From assembly GCF_022605165.1 (NCBI RefSeq), contig NC_063070.1, forward strand, positions 1,550,001 through 1,614,000: a stretch of DNA of 64,000 bases. The letters are read 5' to 3'. Shown here in pieces: positions 32,868 through 42,810 of this stretch (position 1 is the first letter of the stretch; the number at the start of each line of letters is the position of its first letter). The translations under genes and the position numbers were made by a program. The stretch comes from Purpureocillium takamizusanense. Its lineage: Eukaryota; Ascomycota; Sordariomycetes; Hypocreales; Ophiocordycipitaceae. The notes under the pieces are model-generated. The model had not been told where the DNA came from, did no database searches, and worked only from the letters and a program-made list of their open reading frames with translations.

Positions 32868-34535
32868 TCAGCCATATCTTGCATTAACAGCGCCCTCCTT
32901 GAACCAGTCGTCGTAAGCAAGCGACTCCTCTGCTGATGCGTAGTTGATGATGATACTCTTAGTGGTCGTGTAAGCATGGTAGGCGTCGAGGCCATTTTCA
33001 CTCCCTACACCGCTCTCGCTCGTTGCTCCACCCCAGGGGCTGCTCGGGTCATTTCTGTGGTGTGTATTGATCCAGACGATGCCCGAATCTACTTGCCCGG
33101 AGACGCGAAATGCCTGGCTAAGGTCGTTGGTCCAGATGCCTGCACCGAGGCCAAAATCGGTCTCGTTGGCGAGCTGGATAGCCTGATCCTCAGTCGCGAA
33201 CGCGACGATGGCGATAAGCGGGCCAAACGCCTCTTCCGTCCAGAGAGCCGGGCGCTCTGAAGAGGATCCCATGTTCTGGAGCAAGATGGCGGTCGGAGGA
33301 TAAAAGTAGCCCCTGGAGAGGTTTGTGCCGTCAAGGGGCGACAGTCCCGACATTCGATGGCCACCGCAAATAACCTGTGCAGACTCAAGGCTTGACCGCG
33401 TTTCTTCAACGAGGGCCTCCACCCTTTCTAGCTGGCGAGACGAGACGAGGGGGCCCATTGATGATTCTGGATTTGTTGGGGATCCCATACGGCGCATGAT
33501 GGACTCGCACTTTTGCTTCAGCCGAGACACCAAATCAGACAACACGCTCTCATGGACTATGATTCGCGTCGCTGCAACGCACGTTTGTCCGGATGCAATA
33601 AATGATCCAAACGTTATTCCGTTGACCGCCGCGTCGATATTGGCCTCTTTGAAGATAATGAGTGGCGCCTTGCCGCCAAGCTCGGCCGTGTACCGCGCCA
33701 AATTGGCACCGACTATGGTTCCGATGGCGCGCCCTGCTACCGTCCCTCCCGTGACGTCGACTTTCCGGACCAGCGGATGGCTCACGAGCGCCTTGCCGGT
33801 GACAGGCCCCAGGCCCGGCAGCACGTTGAAGACGCCGTCCGGCACACCGGCCTTCTTGAGGATGGGGCCGAGAAGCAGGCTCGTCAGGGGCGTCAGCTCG
33901 CTCGGCTTGAGAATCACGCTGTTGCCTGCGGCGAGCGCCGGCGCGAGCTTCTTGACGGCAATGAGCAGCGGGTGGTTGAAGGGGGTGATCTGAACGACGA
34001 CACCTAGGGGCTCACGCTCGATCCAGTTGTGCAGCTTGCCACTGGTGGGCAGGACGGGGCGCTCCTCGGTGCGCAGCACCGCGGCGTAGTAGCGGAACCA
34101 GCGTACCAGCGAGGGCACCTGCGCATTCATCTCGCGGACGGCGCGGCCGGTCTGGCGGACCTCAAGAGGAATGAGCGTGGGGAGCTGCTCGACGAGGAGG
34201 GCAGCGGCCTTTTCGAGAACCGTGGCGCGGGTTTCGCGAGGTGCCTTGGCCCAGACGCCGGACTTGAAGGCTCGTTGGGCGACGGCGACAGCATCTTCAA
34301 CGTCGCAGGCCGAGGCAGAGTGGCAACTTTATGCTGTCAGTATTGCGTGAGGCGGCCGTGCGGCTACATGAACCTGCCTGGCAAATATCTCTCCTGTCGC
34401 GGGGTCCTCAACAGGGATCCTATGCGTGCCCCAGGTCAGCTACCAAATATCTGCGAATCGCTTCACTTGGAACACTCGCGGTTCTCCACGGCCAGCCGTG
34501 TCATGGCCATCAACCCAAAGTTGGACAGTTTTCAT
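32868..34535 (-). CDS. NAD(P)-dependent aldehyde dehydrogenase
   Basis: The proposed exons are 34535-34476, 34439-34378 and 34326-32868, giving 526 aa. The large exon is firm. It has the motif ITPFNHPLLIAVKKLAPALAAGNSVILKPSE, catalytic Cys in ASGQTC, general-base Glu in TAELGGKAP, and NADP-fold segments such as TEEAFGPLIAI. The upstream exons are inferred by restoring RIPVEDPATGEIFA joined to SCHSASACDVEDAV. That junction needs a GC-AG intron (34327-34377), and the next one upstream is only 36 nt (34440-34475). An in-frame TAG lies inside the 36-nt intron, so it must be spliced if the ATG at 34535 is right. It converts an aldehyde to the acid and may act with the neighbouring monooxygenase or dehydrogenase. 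Confidence 0.85.
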
Positions 34536-35037
34536 TGCGAAGCGTATAATCTGAGAGCGATTCAATATAGAGTGAACTTTTGCCCCTGATTAGCTGTTAG
34601 GCGGCGAGGTCTGGGCGTCGGGAGTTGGGAGTCGGGACGAACCATCAACAAATCGCAGATCCATTGATCGTTACCCCGCGCGCGCCACAGCCCCGCTGTG
34701 GGCACGGGGCGGAAGCCAAGCCTGTGACAGAGCCGAGCCGCGAGTCGCAGGGGGCACCCATCGGGGCAGCTGTCGGTGCGAGCACGAACATAGATTCAAA
34801 TTGAGAACATGCCTATGTACAGTAGGCTTTAAATAATTTGGTCGCTCTCTTCCACCTTTCCTTCAATCCTTATATTGGCCAAATCCCTATAAGTCATGGT
34901 GCTCTGGCTTCATCTTGACACCGGAATACCCCCAGCAGTGGCGCACGACTGGACATGACCCTGGCAAGCCACCATCAAGATTTCACTTCTCCTCCTTGAT
35001 GGCAACAACATTTGGCCCTCGCTCGACATGTCACGGC
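34536..35037. other. Intergenic region
   Basis: Half a kilobase between the aldehyde dehydrogenase start and the 3' end of the small secreted protein gene. No gene is seen. Confidence 0.5.
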
Positions 35038-35403
35038 CTACTCCTTCCAGCAAGTCGTCTTGTACGACTGAATGACGCCAACCCAGTCCCATTTGAAGTT
35101 CTTCTTGGTGTCCACCTGGTAGTACGGGCCCTGACGACCGCCACAGTCGTTGGTCTCGAACATCTGGATCTTGCAACGCGTTGTGGGGTTCGACTGGCTG
35201 TTGGTGGCGTAGTACTCGATGCTCTTTGCTTTGTGGACGTGTTCCCTGGGGAGCAGCTGGCACCTGGAGCCGGAGCCGCCGGGGCCGGAGTTGGTGTAGT
35301 AGTCGCCCTTCTGGTCCTTCTCGTGATAGAGATAGACGCGCCAGGCCTCGGTGGTGGGCGCCAGGGCGAGGGCGGCAACGGCAGCAACAGCGGTCAGCTT
35401 CAT
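35038..35403 (-). CDS. Small secreted four-cysteine protein (effector candidate)
   Basis: An intronless gene of 121 aa. The signal peptide (MKLTAVAAVAALALAPTTEA) would be cut after residue ~20. The mature ~100 residues are aromatic-rich and start WRVYLYHEKDQKGDYYT. They contain four Cys (SRC, TRC, NDC, TTC), enough for two disulfides. The pattern of Tyr/Trp with Gly and short polar loops suggests a small beta-fold, perhaps crystallin- or antifungal-like, but I do not recognise a family. Size, secretion and cysteine content make it an effector or antimicrobial candidate, which is inference only. Confidence 0.75.
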   Translation of the reverse strand: MKLTAVAAVAALALAPTTEAWRVYLYHEKDQKGDYYTNSGPGGSGSRCQLLPREHVHKAKSIEYYATNSQSNPTTRCKIQMFETNDCGGRQGPYYQVDTKKNFKWDWVGVIQSYKTTCWKE

Positions 35404-36135
35404 GTTGTGTTTCGTGGTAACCCTAGAGAGAGCTGCACTGGGTTTTAAGGCTATTTAAGCAGGTATTGTTGGCAAACAAGATAATTGCTCGGGCTCTCAC
35501 TCGGCTGGCCTACCTGGTTGGGGTACTGATTCTGAGGCTCTTGAAATTCTTCTGAATATTGAAAGATAACGCACACAGACCAGCCAACCTCGCGCCTTTA
35601 TATACATTTACACCACCTCGTGCATTGCATGTACAAATTGCTCTTCTGTTACACACGTGCGCCGCTTCTTTGAAGCCATTGGAGTTTCTATCTGGACGCC
35701 GGACCTGTCGGATCTAGTCAAACTGTGAGTACAGTTCATGTTGTCTTCAAGTTGTTGCGCGCGCATTCCATGGTTGCCCACATTCACCCACCCCGCTCTT
35801 GTCCCCCCGCTGCTTAACTACCAGACGGCGCCAAGTGCAACTCCAAGCACTCTTCTGGCGCTCTGTGCGAGAGCGGCCTGCAAGTGCTGATAAGCGCTAA
35901 GCCCCGTTCATCCACCTGTACTCTATGTTTCGCCGCGCGCTCATCCAAAGCCATCTCCGCGGATGAACACCACAGCTTTCTTTACTCTTGGCGACCCGAC
36001 TGGAAGAGTATGCTACTCAGACCGACTTGCCACAGATTGCACTCGAAGACCGCACGTGCCCGCCTGCGTAGTTTGGTAGAGCTCGGACTGGGCAAGCGCA
36101 GCTTTGAACAAGGATGCTGCGCAGTCTGGACTCGA
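35404..36135. other. Divergent intergenic region
   Basis: About 730 bases between the secreted-protein start and the GNAT start. An open frame runs into the GNAT gene from 35884 but has no ATG with family support. No other feature is seen. Confidence 0.5.
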
Positions 36136-36864
36136 ATGGGCACGCCAACCAACTTCGTCTTTCCGGTAAAGAACCTCCAAGACGATCATATCAGGCTCGT
36201 TCCGTTTGATGTAAGCTTCAGCATTTCGCGGCATGAAATCTGGTTGACATTCTCCCAGGCCCGGGCACACGCATATCCTTTCTATGAGGGTATATCTCGC
36301 ACCCGCGGCGCAGCCTTTGCGCACTTTTCCAGTGGCCCATACGCATCGGCGGACGACTTCAACGAACGTTTTGTCAAGCAAAGAAGCTACGCCGACAAGC
36401 GTATGTGCACGTATGCGATTCTCACGTCCCCTGAAGACGAAGGCGGTGTAGGAGACCTGGTCGGCATGGTGTCCCTGACAAATGCCGATGCTGAAGACAG
36501 GCGTGCGGACATAGGACTACTGCATGTTGTCCCAAAAGCTCAGGGTTTGGGCATCGGGACGACAGCGTGCCGCATGCTACTTCGTCATGGCATGGATTCT
36601 CATGAGCACGGAGGGCTCGGTCTGGCTCGCATGGAGTGGCGGGCCAGCACGGCTAACGAGGCGTCAATTGGGCTCGCTCGACGTTTGGGATTTAGGGAGG
36701 TCGGTGTGATTAGGTACGAGAGGCTGCTCAGAGATGGAGTTGCCAGGGGCAAGATTGGGAACGGCAGGCCACCGCCGCCCGGTACCACGGATGGAGACTT
36801 GTGGCGGGATGTTGTAGTGTATGAGATGACTTGGGACGAGTGGCAGCAGGCACATAGACATTGA
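36136..36864 (+). CDS. GNAT-family N-acetyltransferase
   Basis: It transfers acetyl from acetyl-CoA to an amine; the substrate is unknown. Exons 36136-36210 and 36259-36864 give 226 aa. The 48-nt intron (GTAAGC, branch GTTGACAT, CTCCCAG) has no stop and keeps the frame. Removing it joins LVPFD to ARAHAYPFYEG, as in related fungal GNATs. The acetyl-CoA loop is in VPKAQGLGIGTTACRMLL (Q-x-x-G-x-G/A), and the last motif is NEASIGLARRLGFREVGVIR. The first ATG with family-like sequence (MGTPTNFVFPVKNL) is used, although the frame is open further upstream. Confidence 0.85.
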   Translation: MGTPTNFVFPVKNLQDDHIRLVPFDVSFSISRHEIWLTFSQARAHAYPFYEGISRTRGAAFAHFSSGPYASADDFNERFVKQRSYADKRMCTYAILTSPEDEGGVGDLVGMVSLTNADAEDRRADIGLLHVVPKAQGLGIGTTACRMLLRHGMDSHEHGGLGLARMEWRASTANEASIGLARRLGFREVGVIRYERLLRDGVARGKIGNGRPPPPGTTDGDLWRDVVVYEMTWDEWQQAHRH

Positions 36865-36979
36865 TCGGAGTAAGCACCAGGCGTAAAAGAGTGCGGTCGT
36901 TACGCTTCTTGAAGGCTCGGTTCGGCAGATATCAATTGCATCGTCGATACTCGGTGACGATATGGATCTCGTTTTATTT

Positions 36980-38641
36980 TCACAACCGCTGCGCAGTACC
37001 GTACTTGGCCCAAAAGTCACATCGAGCGTTCAGCGCCTGCCCAAATGGCTCCATCTGTGTCTTGCCTGCCGTCTGAAACACGATCCTGCTCTGCCTGCGC
37101 GGCGACCATGGCTCCCATCGCGCTGTGTCCTCGCTCGTGCAACCCTTCCCAGCATTAGGATCGTAGTGCTTGATGAAATTGACCCAGTAACATTGCATGA
37201 CCGGTGAGGCACGCTCGTTCACGCCACCCTTCTCATAACTCCTGGGAGGCTTGGGCGCGTACTCAGGTCCCCAGAGCGCGCTCAGCTCGACCGTGTGAGG
37301 CACGCCAAGCCCCTCGGCCATTTGCGCCGGGTCCTCGACATTCCACCGGTAGGCAAACGAGCGACTCACGCCGGACTGCGAAAGAGCCGATGTGAATGCC
37401 CTTGCAGGACACATGTAGCGCGCCTCGCCGTACACGTTGCTGAGCTGCCGCCAGTAGCATCCCTTGTGTGGACACGTCGTGTTTGGGTTCGGATACAGTT
37501 TGTTCGCCTCGATCAGCTGCTCGATGGTCATGAACGGGTACTGATCCAGCATGTAAGAGTTGCTCTGCGCGAGAGTCGAGGTGTTGCGCGGCGCAAATTT
37601 GGTCCCGCCATTGGAGTCGTCTCCAAAGATGGTAGGGACGCGTAGGAAGCGTCTCTGCTCGAGAAGGCGGTACGTGTAGTCGGGCACGAGCTCGCCATCA
37701 ATAGTCGGCAGGTACATGTACTCTGGCGCTGATGCAGCATTTGGCAGCGGAATGTTGAAGTTGTGTGCCTGAAGCTCGACGGCCGTCTTGTTGCGCAGAC
37801 AGGCCAGGCTATCTGGGACGACACAGCCCAAGCGGGCAGCTAGATGGCGATACTGATACCCCGCCTCGTCCACGGTGAGCATCGTGGCGAAGGAGGGAGA
37901 CTCGGCGATGGCCCCATGGAAGAGTTTAGAGTCGGTGCTGTAGTTGGCGGTCAGGTGGAGGGCGACACTCTCGGCACCGGCACTGGAGCCTCCTACGACG
38001 ACATGATCGGGGTCGCCACCAAACTTGGCGATGTGGTCCTGCACCCATAGCATGACCTTGAGCTGGTCGCGCAGGCCATTGTTGGGCATGACGGCGTTGG
38101 CGTCGTCGCCGCTGTTGCTGAGGAAGCCGTACGGCCCAACGCGGTAGTTGAAACTGACGACTACGATGCCAAAGTCGCTCGCGGCAATTAGCCCCGAGGC
38201 ATTGATTTTGGTGTTGGAGTTGACATTGAAACCGCCGCCCTGGATGTAGATGAAGACAGGGAGCTTGGCGTCAGCCGATACGTTGGTCGGCGCCTGGACA
38301 TCGAGGAACAGACAGTCTTCAGCGGTGCCTTCGTCGTTGGGATTTGCGTCGGTGGCCAGACATGCCTTGCCATACTAGGGTCCGATGGTCAGCAGTAAGA
38401 AGAGGCACATCATGGGTTGGCGAACCTTGTTGGCGGGCTGTAGCTGGCTTGTGCGCTCGGGATCCTTGGGCGGCGCAAACCGAAGGTCGCCAACTGGTGG
38501 TGCGGCGAAGCGGATGCCCAACCATTGACTGACACCATTTGCTTGGGAGATGCCTTTGTATCTGCTGTACCCCAAGTCCACGGTTGTGTCGACCGCTGCG
38601 ACGATGGCCAGCAGCGTCGATGCAACTGTTGCAAGTCTCAT
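36980..38641 (-). CDS. Secreted type-B carboxylesterase/lipase
   Basis: Exons 38641-38426 and 38374-36980 give 536 aa. The start at 38641 gives a signal peptide (MRLATVASTLLAIVAAVD); a longer frame upstream would bury it. Type-B signature segments are visible: GIRFAAPPVGDLRFAPP, EDCLFLDVQAP, oxyanion loop IYIQGGGFN, NYRVGPYGFL, and the nucleophile elbow GGSSAGAESV, where the usual GESAG is GSSAG. Glu and His partners are probably in TIFGDDSNGG and LGVPHTVEL. It hydrolyses carboxylic esters outside the cell; the substrate class is not readable. Introns are few, as usual for the family. Confidence 0.92.
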
Positions 38642-39986
38642 GTTGGACGGCGGCGCACTCGGGTGCATCGACAAGCTTGGCTGGGCAAATGACACAGTGG
38701 GTTATGAGAAGGGATGCCACCCTCTTGACGTAGTTCACGTCCACTCTTAAGGTAGGCCAGTGATCAACACTGCGCGGGGTGGCCTTGGTCGCGAGTCTCT
38801 GCAAACGCCATTGTGTCATGGTGCAACGACCTACCAGTGGCGCCGGCACAGGAGCCCGGCCGCTCGGTCCGCCACTCGCTTGATCGGCGCCGACGTGGCT
38901 TGACGGACCTCATGGTTCCCCGACACCCCGCCGCAAGGGCGATCCATGGTTGGCGATCGAGGCATGCTAGGCAAACCTGATGAGATGGAGTCAAGATTCT
39001 ATACATGAGAAGCTGGCAGACACAGAAACGCCTCTCGTAGTTGCACCATGCGAAGGGCCGGGCCTATAAGGGGTATAGACAATGCCGGAAGTGATAATTG
39101 CGGCATGCCCGCGAAGCGAAACACCCGCAAGCCCACACTGACGGCCGCCGAGATGGAGTGTTTCCTGATTGGGAAGTGCGGCTCGACGCCGATTTGGCGG
39201 GACGACCTGGCTCGCCGGCTGGGGTTCCATGTCTCTTCGATAGGCGGCTTCGAAACGTCTCGCAGTTCACTGTGTTGCCTGTTACCAAGGCCTTGGCCAA
39301 GGTTCGACCAACCGCGGACTGCATGAAATGGATGGTGCTAGAACCGGCCGACAAAGTGCGCCTGACATGCCCTGGTGAAGAAGCAGACAACTGGTCCCCG
39401 AAGCCGAGCCTGAATAGGTTGCTAACAGCACTTATCATCCCCACACTCTGAGGTTAAACATCGAAGGTGGCGTCTGACATGCATCGAACACGCATCCGGA
39501 TGGATCATGCACCAAAAACATGTTCCACCGTGCCGGCCGACAGAGTTCTTGACCAGTCATCATAAGCAGCCTGAGCTGCATGTACCAAGCCCAGGAACAC
39601 TTCATGGCAGGCTTGCGGCTAAGACACTATGAAGCGGCTGCGAGTTACAGGCGCCGCCCAGGGATTGGTGGTATTTAAACGTCAAGGTGCGAACGTGCTG
39701 CTGTCTTGGGCTCAAATCAGACCTCTTGAGGAGCTGAGACCTGGCATCTGCTGTCTTGCCGTCCCCATCACAGCAGGCAAGGGCTAGGCGCGGATGCAAT
39801 TGAACGACGAGACAATCGAACCATTAGTTGCGGTGTGGGTTGCGGCCACGTCGGCCGCAGAGACAAAAAAGCTGGCCATAAGATACGGCCACGGAGGTGT
39901 TTCGGTCACAATACTAATTTAGTCCTTCACTTACAGCGCCGAGTCACTCGCCGCAAAAGGGCTTTCGCTCGACTGGATTGATTGTT
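38642..39986. other. Intergenic region
   Basis: About 1.35 kb between two minus-strand genes. Overlapping frames near 39048-39451 on both strands have no recognisable domain. A row of short AT patches occurs, but no RNA gene or repeat is evident. Confidence 0.5.
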
Positions 39987-41618
39987 CTACACCTCGTACC
40001 GGTCCGTGACATGTTGCACAGGTCGATATGTAAAGTAGTCAAACCGCGCCTCCGTCGCCTCCCCATTCAAGTCTGAGCACGCGACTCCCACAAAGGCACC
40101 CGTGAAGCTCCCATGCGCTTGGTGCCCGCCACACTCGTCCGACACAATCGACGCATCCAGCACGGGGCCAATCTTGTGCAGCTTGCCCTCCTCATCCTGA
40201 CCCGGAACGGCGTAGTAAAACTGCAGCTCGCGGCCGCGGACCGAGAGCGCGAGCTTCACCTTGCCCGCGCCCGGCAGCGCGACAACGCGGCCGGCAAAGC
40301 TTGCCAGGTCGCCGTCCGGCCATGACTCTTCGGAGCTCATGATGGCGAGCTCCCGCGCGCCGTGCTCGTCGGCCGTCACGGTCAGGTAGAAGAAGTTGAA
40401 GCGCGAGTAGTACGCCGTCAGCCCAGCAAACGCGCGCTCGTCGCGCGGCGCAAAGTCGACGACGGTCTCGGCGTCGTAGGAAAAGTGCGTCTGCCGTCGC
40501 GCCACGAGGGCCTGCTCGAACCACGAGCCGATCGCCTCGCGCCCCTTGAGCACCAGCTGTCCGCCTCGCACGGCGAGAATGCGCTCAGGCTCTGGCGTGC
40601 GCAGCCACTGAAAGTCCTTGTGCAGCTCACCGTCAACCGTGAACGTGTATCGCTGCCGGGCCCAGTAAGGGGCGTCGTCACGAGCGCCGGGGACGTCGAC
40701 GTGCAGCGACGGCACGGGTCCGTTCTTGACGTACAGCCACCCGTCGTCCGCCCAGGCGGCCTCCTGGATGTTGGTCTCGCGCCCGAGAACGCAGCGCCTC
40801 TCCTGGCCGGTGGGACGGCCGCCAAGATGCACCAGATATGTCCGTCCCTCGGGTGTCTCGACAATGTCTCCATGCCCGGACCGCTGCAGTGCCGCAAAGG
40901 GCGCGTTCTTGGATGTGACGATGTGTTTCTGTGGGTGCGTTTCGTACGGGCCCCAAATGTCCTTGGACCGAGCCAAAGTGCACGCGTGGTCATACGCCGT
41001 GCCGCCCTCGGCCGTGAGCAGGTAGTACCACTCGCCGCGCTTATAAAGGTGCGGACCTTCGACAAGACCGAGGTCGGTGCCGCGATAAATGTTCTTGCGG
41101 GGGCCAACGAGCTTGCCCCGTCCCGGATCGTATTCCTGAAGCGCGATGCCAGCAAAGTAGTGCGGGCGCTGTCGGTGGTCCCAGAGCATATTAACGAACC
41201 ACTTGCGGCCGTCCTCGTCATGGAACAATGAAGGGTCAAAGCCAGAGCCATTGACGAGGACCGGGTCCGACCACGGGCCATCGATGGTCGGCGCCGTGAC
41301 GATGTAGTTGTAGCAGTCCTTGAAGGAGCCGTCCTTGCGCTTGACGTCCGTGTATACGAGCCAGAAGCGCTCGCCGTCGTGGCTCAGGCACGGCGCCCAG
41401 ATGCCGCAACTGTCCGGGTTGCCGCGCATGTCAAGCTGCGCCTTGCGCGTAAGCGGACGGCATGCGAGGTCCCAGTTTGCGAGATCGCGCGAGTGATGGA
41501 TCTGCACGCCAGGAAACCATTCAAACGTGGACGTGGCGATGTAGTAGTCCTGGCCGACGCGCACAATGGACGGATCGGCGTTGAAGCCGGGCAGGATGGG
41601 GTTGCGAACTAGCGGCAT
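39987..41618 (-). CDS. GH43 beta-xylosidase / alpha-L-arabinofuranosidase
   Basis: This is an intronless gene of 543 aa, the usual length of the two-domain GH43 xylosidases. The five-bladed propeller starts at once with PILPGFNADPSIVRVGQDYY, where the Asp of NADPS is the catalytic base. The pKa-modulating Asp is in GSGFDPSLFHD and the acid Glu in LGLVEGPHLYKRGEWYYL. Residues ~335-543 form the C-terminal beta-sandwich. There is no signal peptide, so it probably cleaves xylo- or arabino-oligosaccharides inside the cell after import. This fits pentose use together with a xylitol-type dehydrogenase 8 kb upstream, but a direct link is not shown. Confidence 0.95.
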   Translation of the reverse strand: MPLVRNPILPGFNADPSIVRVGQDYYIATSTFEWFPGVQIHHSRDLANWDLACRPLTRKAQLDMRGNPDSCGIWAPCLSHDGERFWLVYTDVKRKDGSFKDCYNYIVTAPTIDGPWSDPVLVNGSGFDPSLFHDEDGRKWFVNMLWDHRQRPHYFAGIALQEYDPGRGKLVGPRKNIYRGTDLGLVEGPHLYKRGEWYYLLTAEGGTAYDHACTLARSKDIWGPYETHPQKHIVTSKNAPFAALQRSGHGDIVETPEGRTYLVHLGGRPTGQERRCVLGRETNIQEAAWADDGWLYVKNGPVPSLHVDVPGARDDAPYWARQRYTFTVDGELHKDFQWLRTPEPERILAVRGGQLVLKGREAIGSWFEQALVARRQTHFSYDAETVVDFAPRDERAFAGLTAYYSRFNFFYLTVTADEHGARELAIMSSEESWPDGDLASFAGRVVALPGAGKVKLALSVRGRELQFYYAVPGQDEEGKLHKIGPVLDASIVSDECGGHQAHGSFTGAFVGVACSDLNGEATEARFDYFTYRPVQHVTDRYEV

Positions 41619-42123
41619 GGTGAACGATCAAGAAACCGGATCTGGGGCCTACGACGAGTCACAGTGGCCTTGGGATCCTCTAACGTCCAACGACTTACAC
41701 GAAGCATCGCGACTTTTTAAGTAGGGACGGGCGGGTCGCGGGCCGGCTCCCGGCGGCTGAATGCATTTAGCCAAAAGCTCGATTGAGGGGGAGAGGCCAC
41801 GCCAAGCTTGAATTCATCAGACCACGACAACTGAAATACGGGCGGGAGTCGCCTGGCTGGAAGGCAATTCTCGATTCCTGAATTTACCCGCCGTTGCAAT
41901 AGGTGATGGTAAATACGGCGGCGTGATCGAGTAAGCGTACCGCAGGTCTACCAGTAGGCTCCAAATGCGTGTGCGGTGTGGGCTCGGGATATTCGAAACA
42001 AGCATCAATTGATGCGCGCACGCAAGCATGTCCACATGACGGCGCAAACATTTCAGATGTGGGAATATAGCTTTGCAAGTAGGATTGCTCTATCGATGCC
42101 CCGTGTCACGCGTCACGTCGCCT
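41619..42123. other. Intergenic region (GH43 promoter side)
   Basis: About 500 bases between two minus-strand genes, with the GH43 promoter on the left. No gene is recognised. Confidence 0.5.
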
Positions 42124-42810
42124 CTAGACGAAGTGAACGTTTCCAAAGTACGGCGTGATGTGGAAGCTGGCCTTGTTAGGCGAGCTCCAGGCGCCGAGCT
42201 CCTGGTCGGGATATGTCTTAGGGCTCGTGACAGTGCGGAAGAAGTTCATCCTCCACCTGGTGCCGCGCGCCTTGCCCTTGTCGACGTTGAAGAGGCCGAG
42301 CGGAATCTTGACGTCGCTACGCCAGTACTTGCGCGGCTTGTCGAGCTTGGTCGTCGCGCTGAAGCCGTCCGTGGCCGGGTCGCTGACGAAGAAGTGGTCG
42401 AAGGGGGCGCCCTCATCGCGTACCTTGGATGGGTTGTACACAAAAGCCTGGTACGTGACGTTGTTGGGGTTGACCTCGAACTCGAGGTACGTCTGCGGGT
42501 CGTCGCTGCCCTTGTAGATGAACGCCTCCATCACCTCATACTGCCAAATGTCGCCGTTGGTGCCCTGCGAGCTGTTGAAGTAGAAGTTGACCTCGTCGTA
42601 CGCCGTGAAGCCGATCTGGATGTGCTCAGCCGAGTAGCACAGGTCCACCTGCGTCCGCGGGAAGGGCTTCTGGTCCGGGACCGTCTTGGAGTACGTGATG
42701 GACCCTTGGCGGGGGCATGCGGGCACGTCGACGCTCGGCACCTTGTGCGCACAGGTGGCCGTCGCGAGGCCCGCAGCCATGGCGACGACGACGGTGACGA
42801 AGCGAGCCAT
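42124..42810 (-). CDS. Secreted CBM9-like carbohydrate-binding protein
   Basis: An intronless gene of 228 aa. The ATG at 42810 gives a signal peptide (MARFVTVVVAMAAGLATATC); the frame runs farther upstream but without family support. The mature part fits the carbohydrate-binding family 9-like fold found in small fungal secreted proteins: CYSAEHIQIGFTAYDEVNFYF, IWQYEVMEAFIYKG, YLEFEVNPNN, WRSDVKIPLGLFNV and WRMNFFRTV. It ends FHITPYFGNVHFV. It probably binds a sugar polymer at the surface. No catalytic motif is seen. Cys residues are few (3-4). Confidence 0.8.
   Translation of the reverse strand: MARFVTVVVAMAAGLATATCAHKVPSVDVPACPRQGSITYSKTVPDQKPFPRTQVDLCYSAEHIQIGFTAYDEVNFYFNSSQGTNGDIWQYEVMEAFIYKGSDDPQTYLEFEVNPNNVTYQAFVYNPSKVRDEGAPFDHFFVSDPATDGFSATTKLDKPRKYWRSDVKIPLGLFNVDKGKARGTRWRMNFFRTVTSPKTYPDQELGAWSSPNKASFHITPYFGNVHFV

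Noticed and set aside
39048..39451. Overlapping frames on both strands in the 38.6-40.0 kb gap
   Set aside because: Three frames in both directions with no shared family and no signal peptide, typical of random GC-rich sequence.
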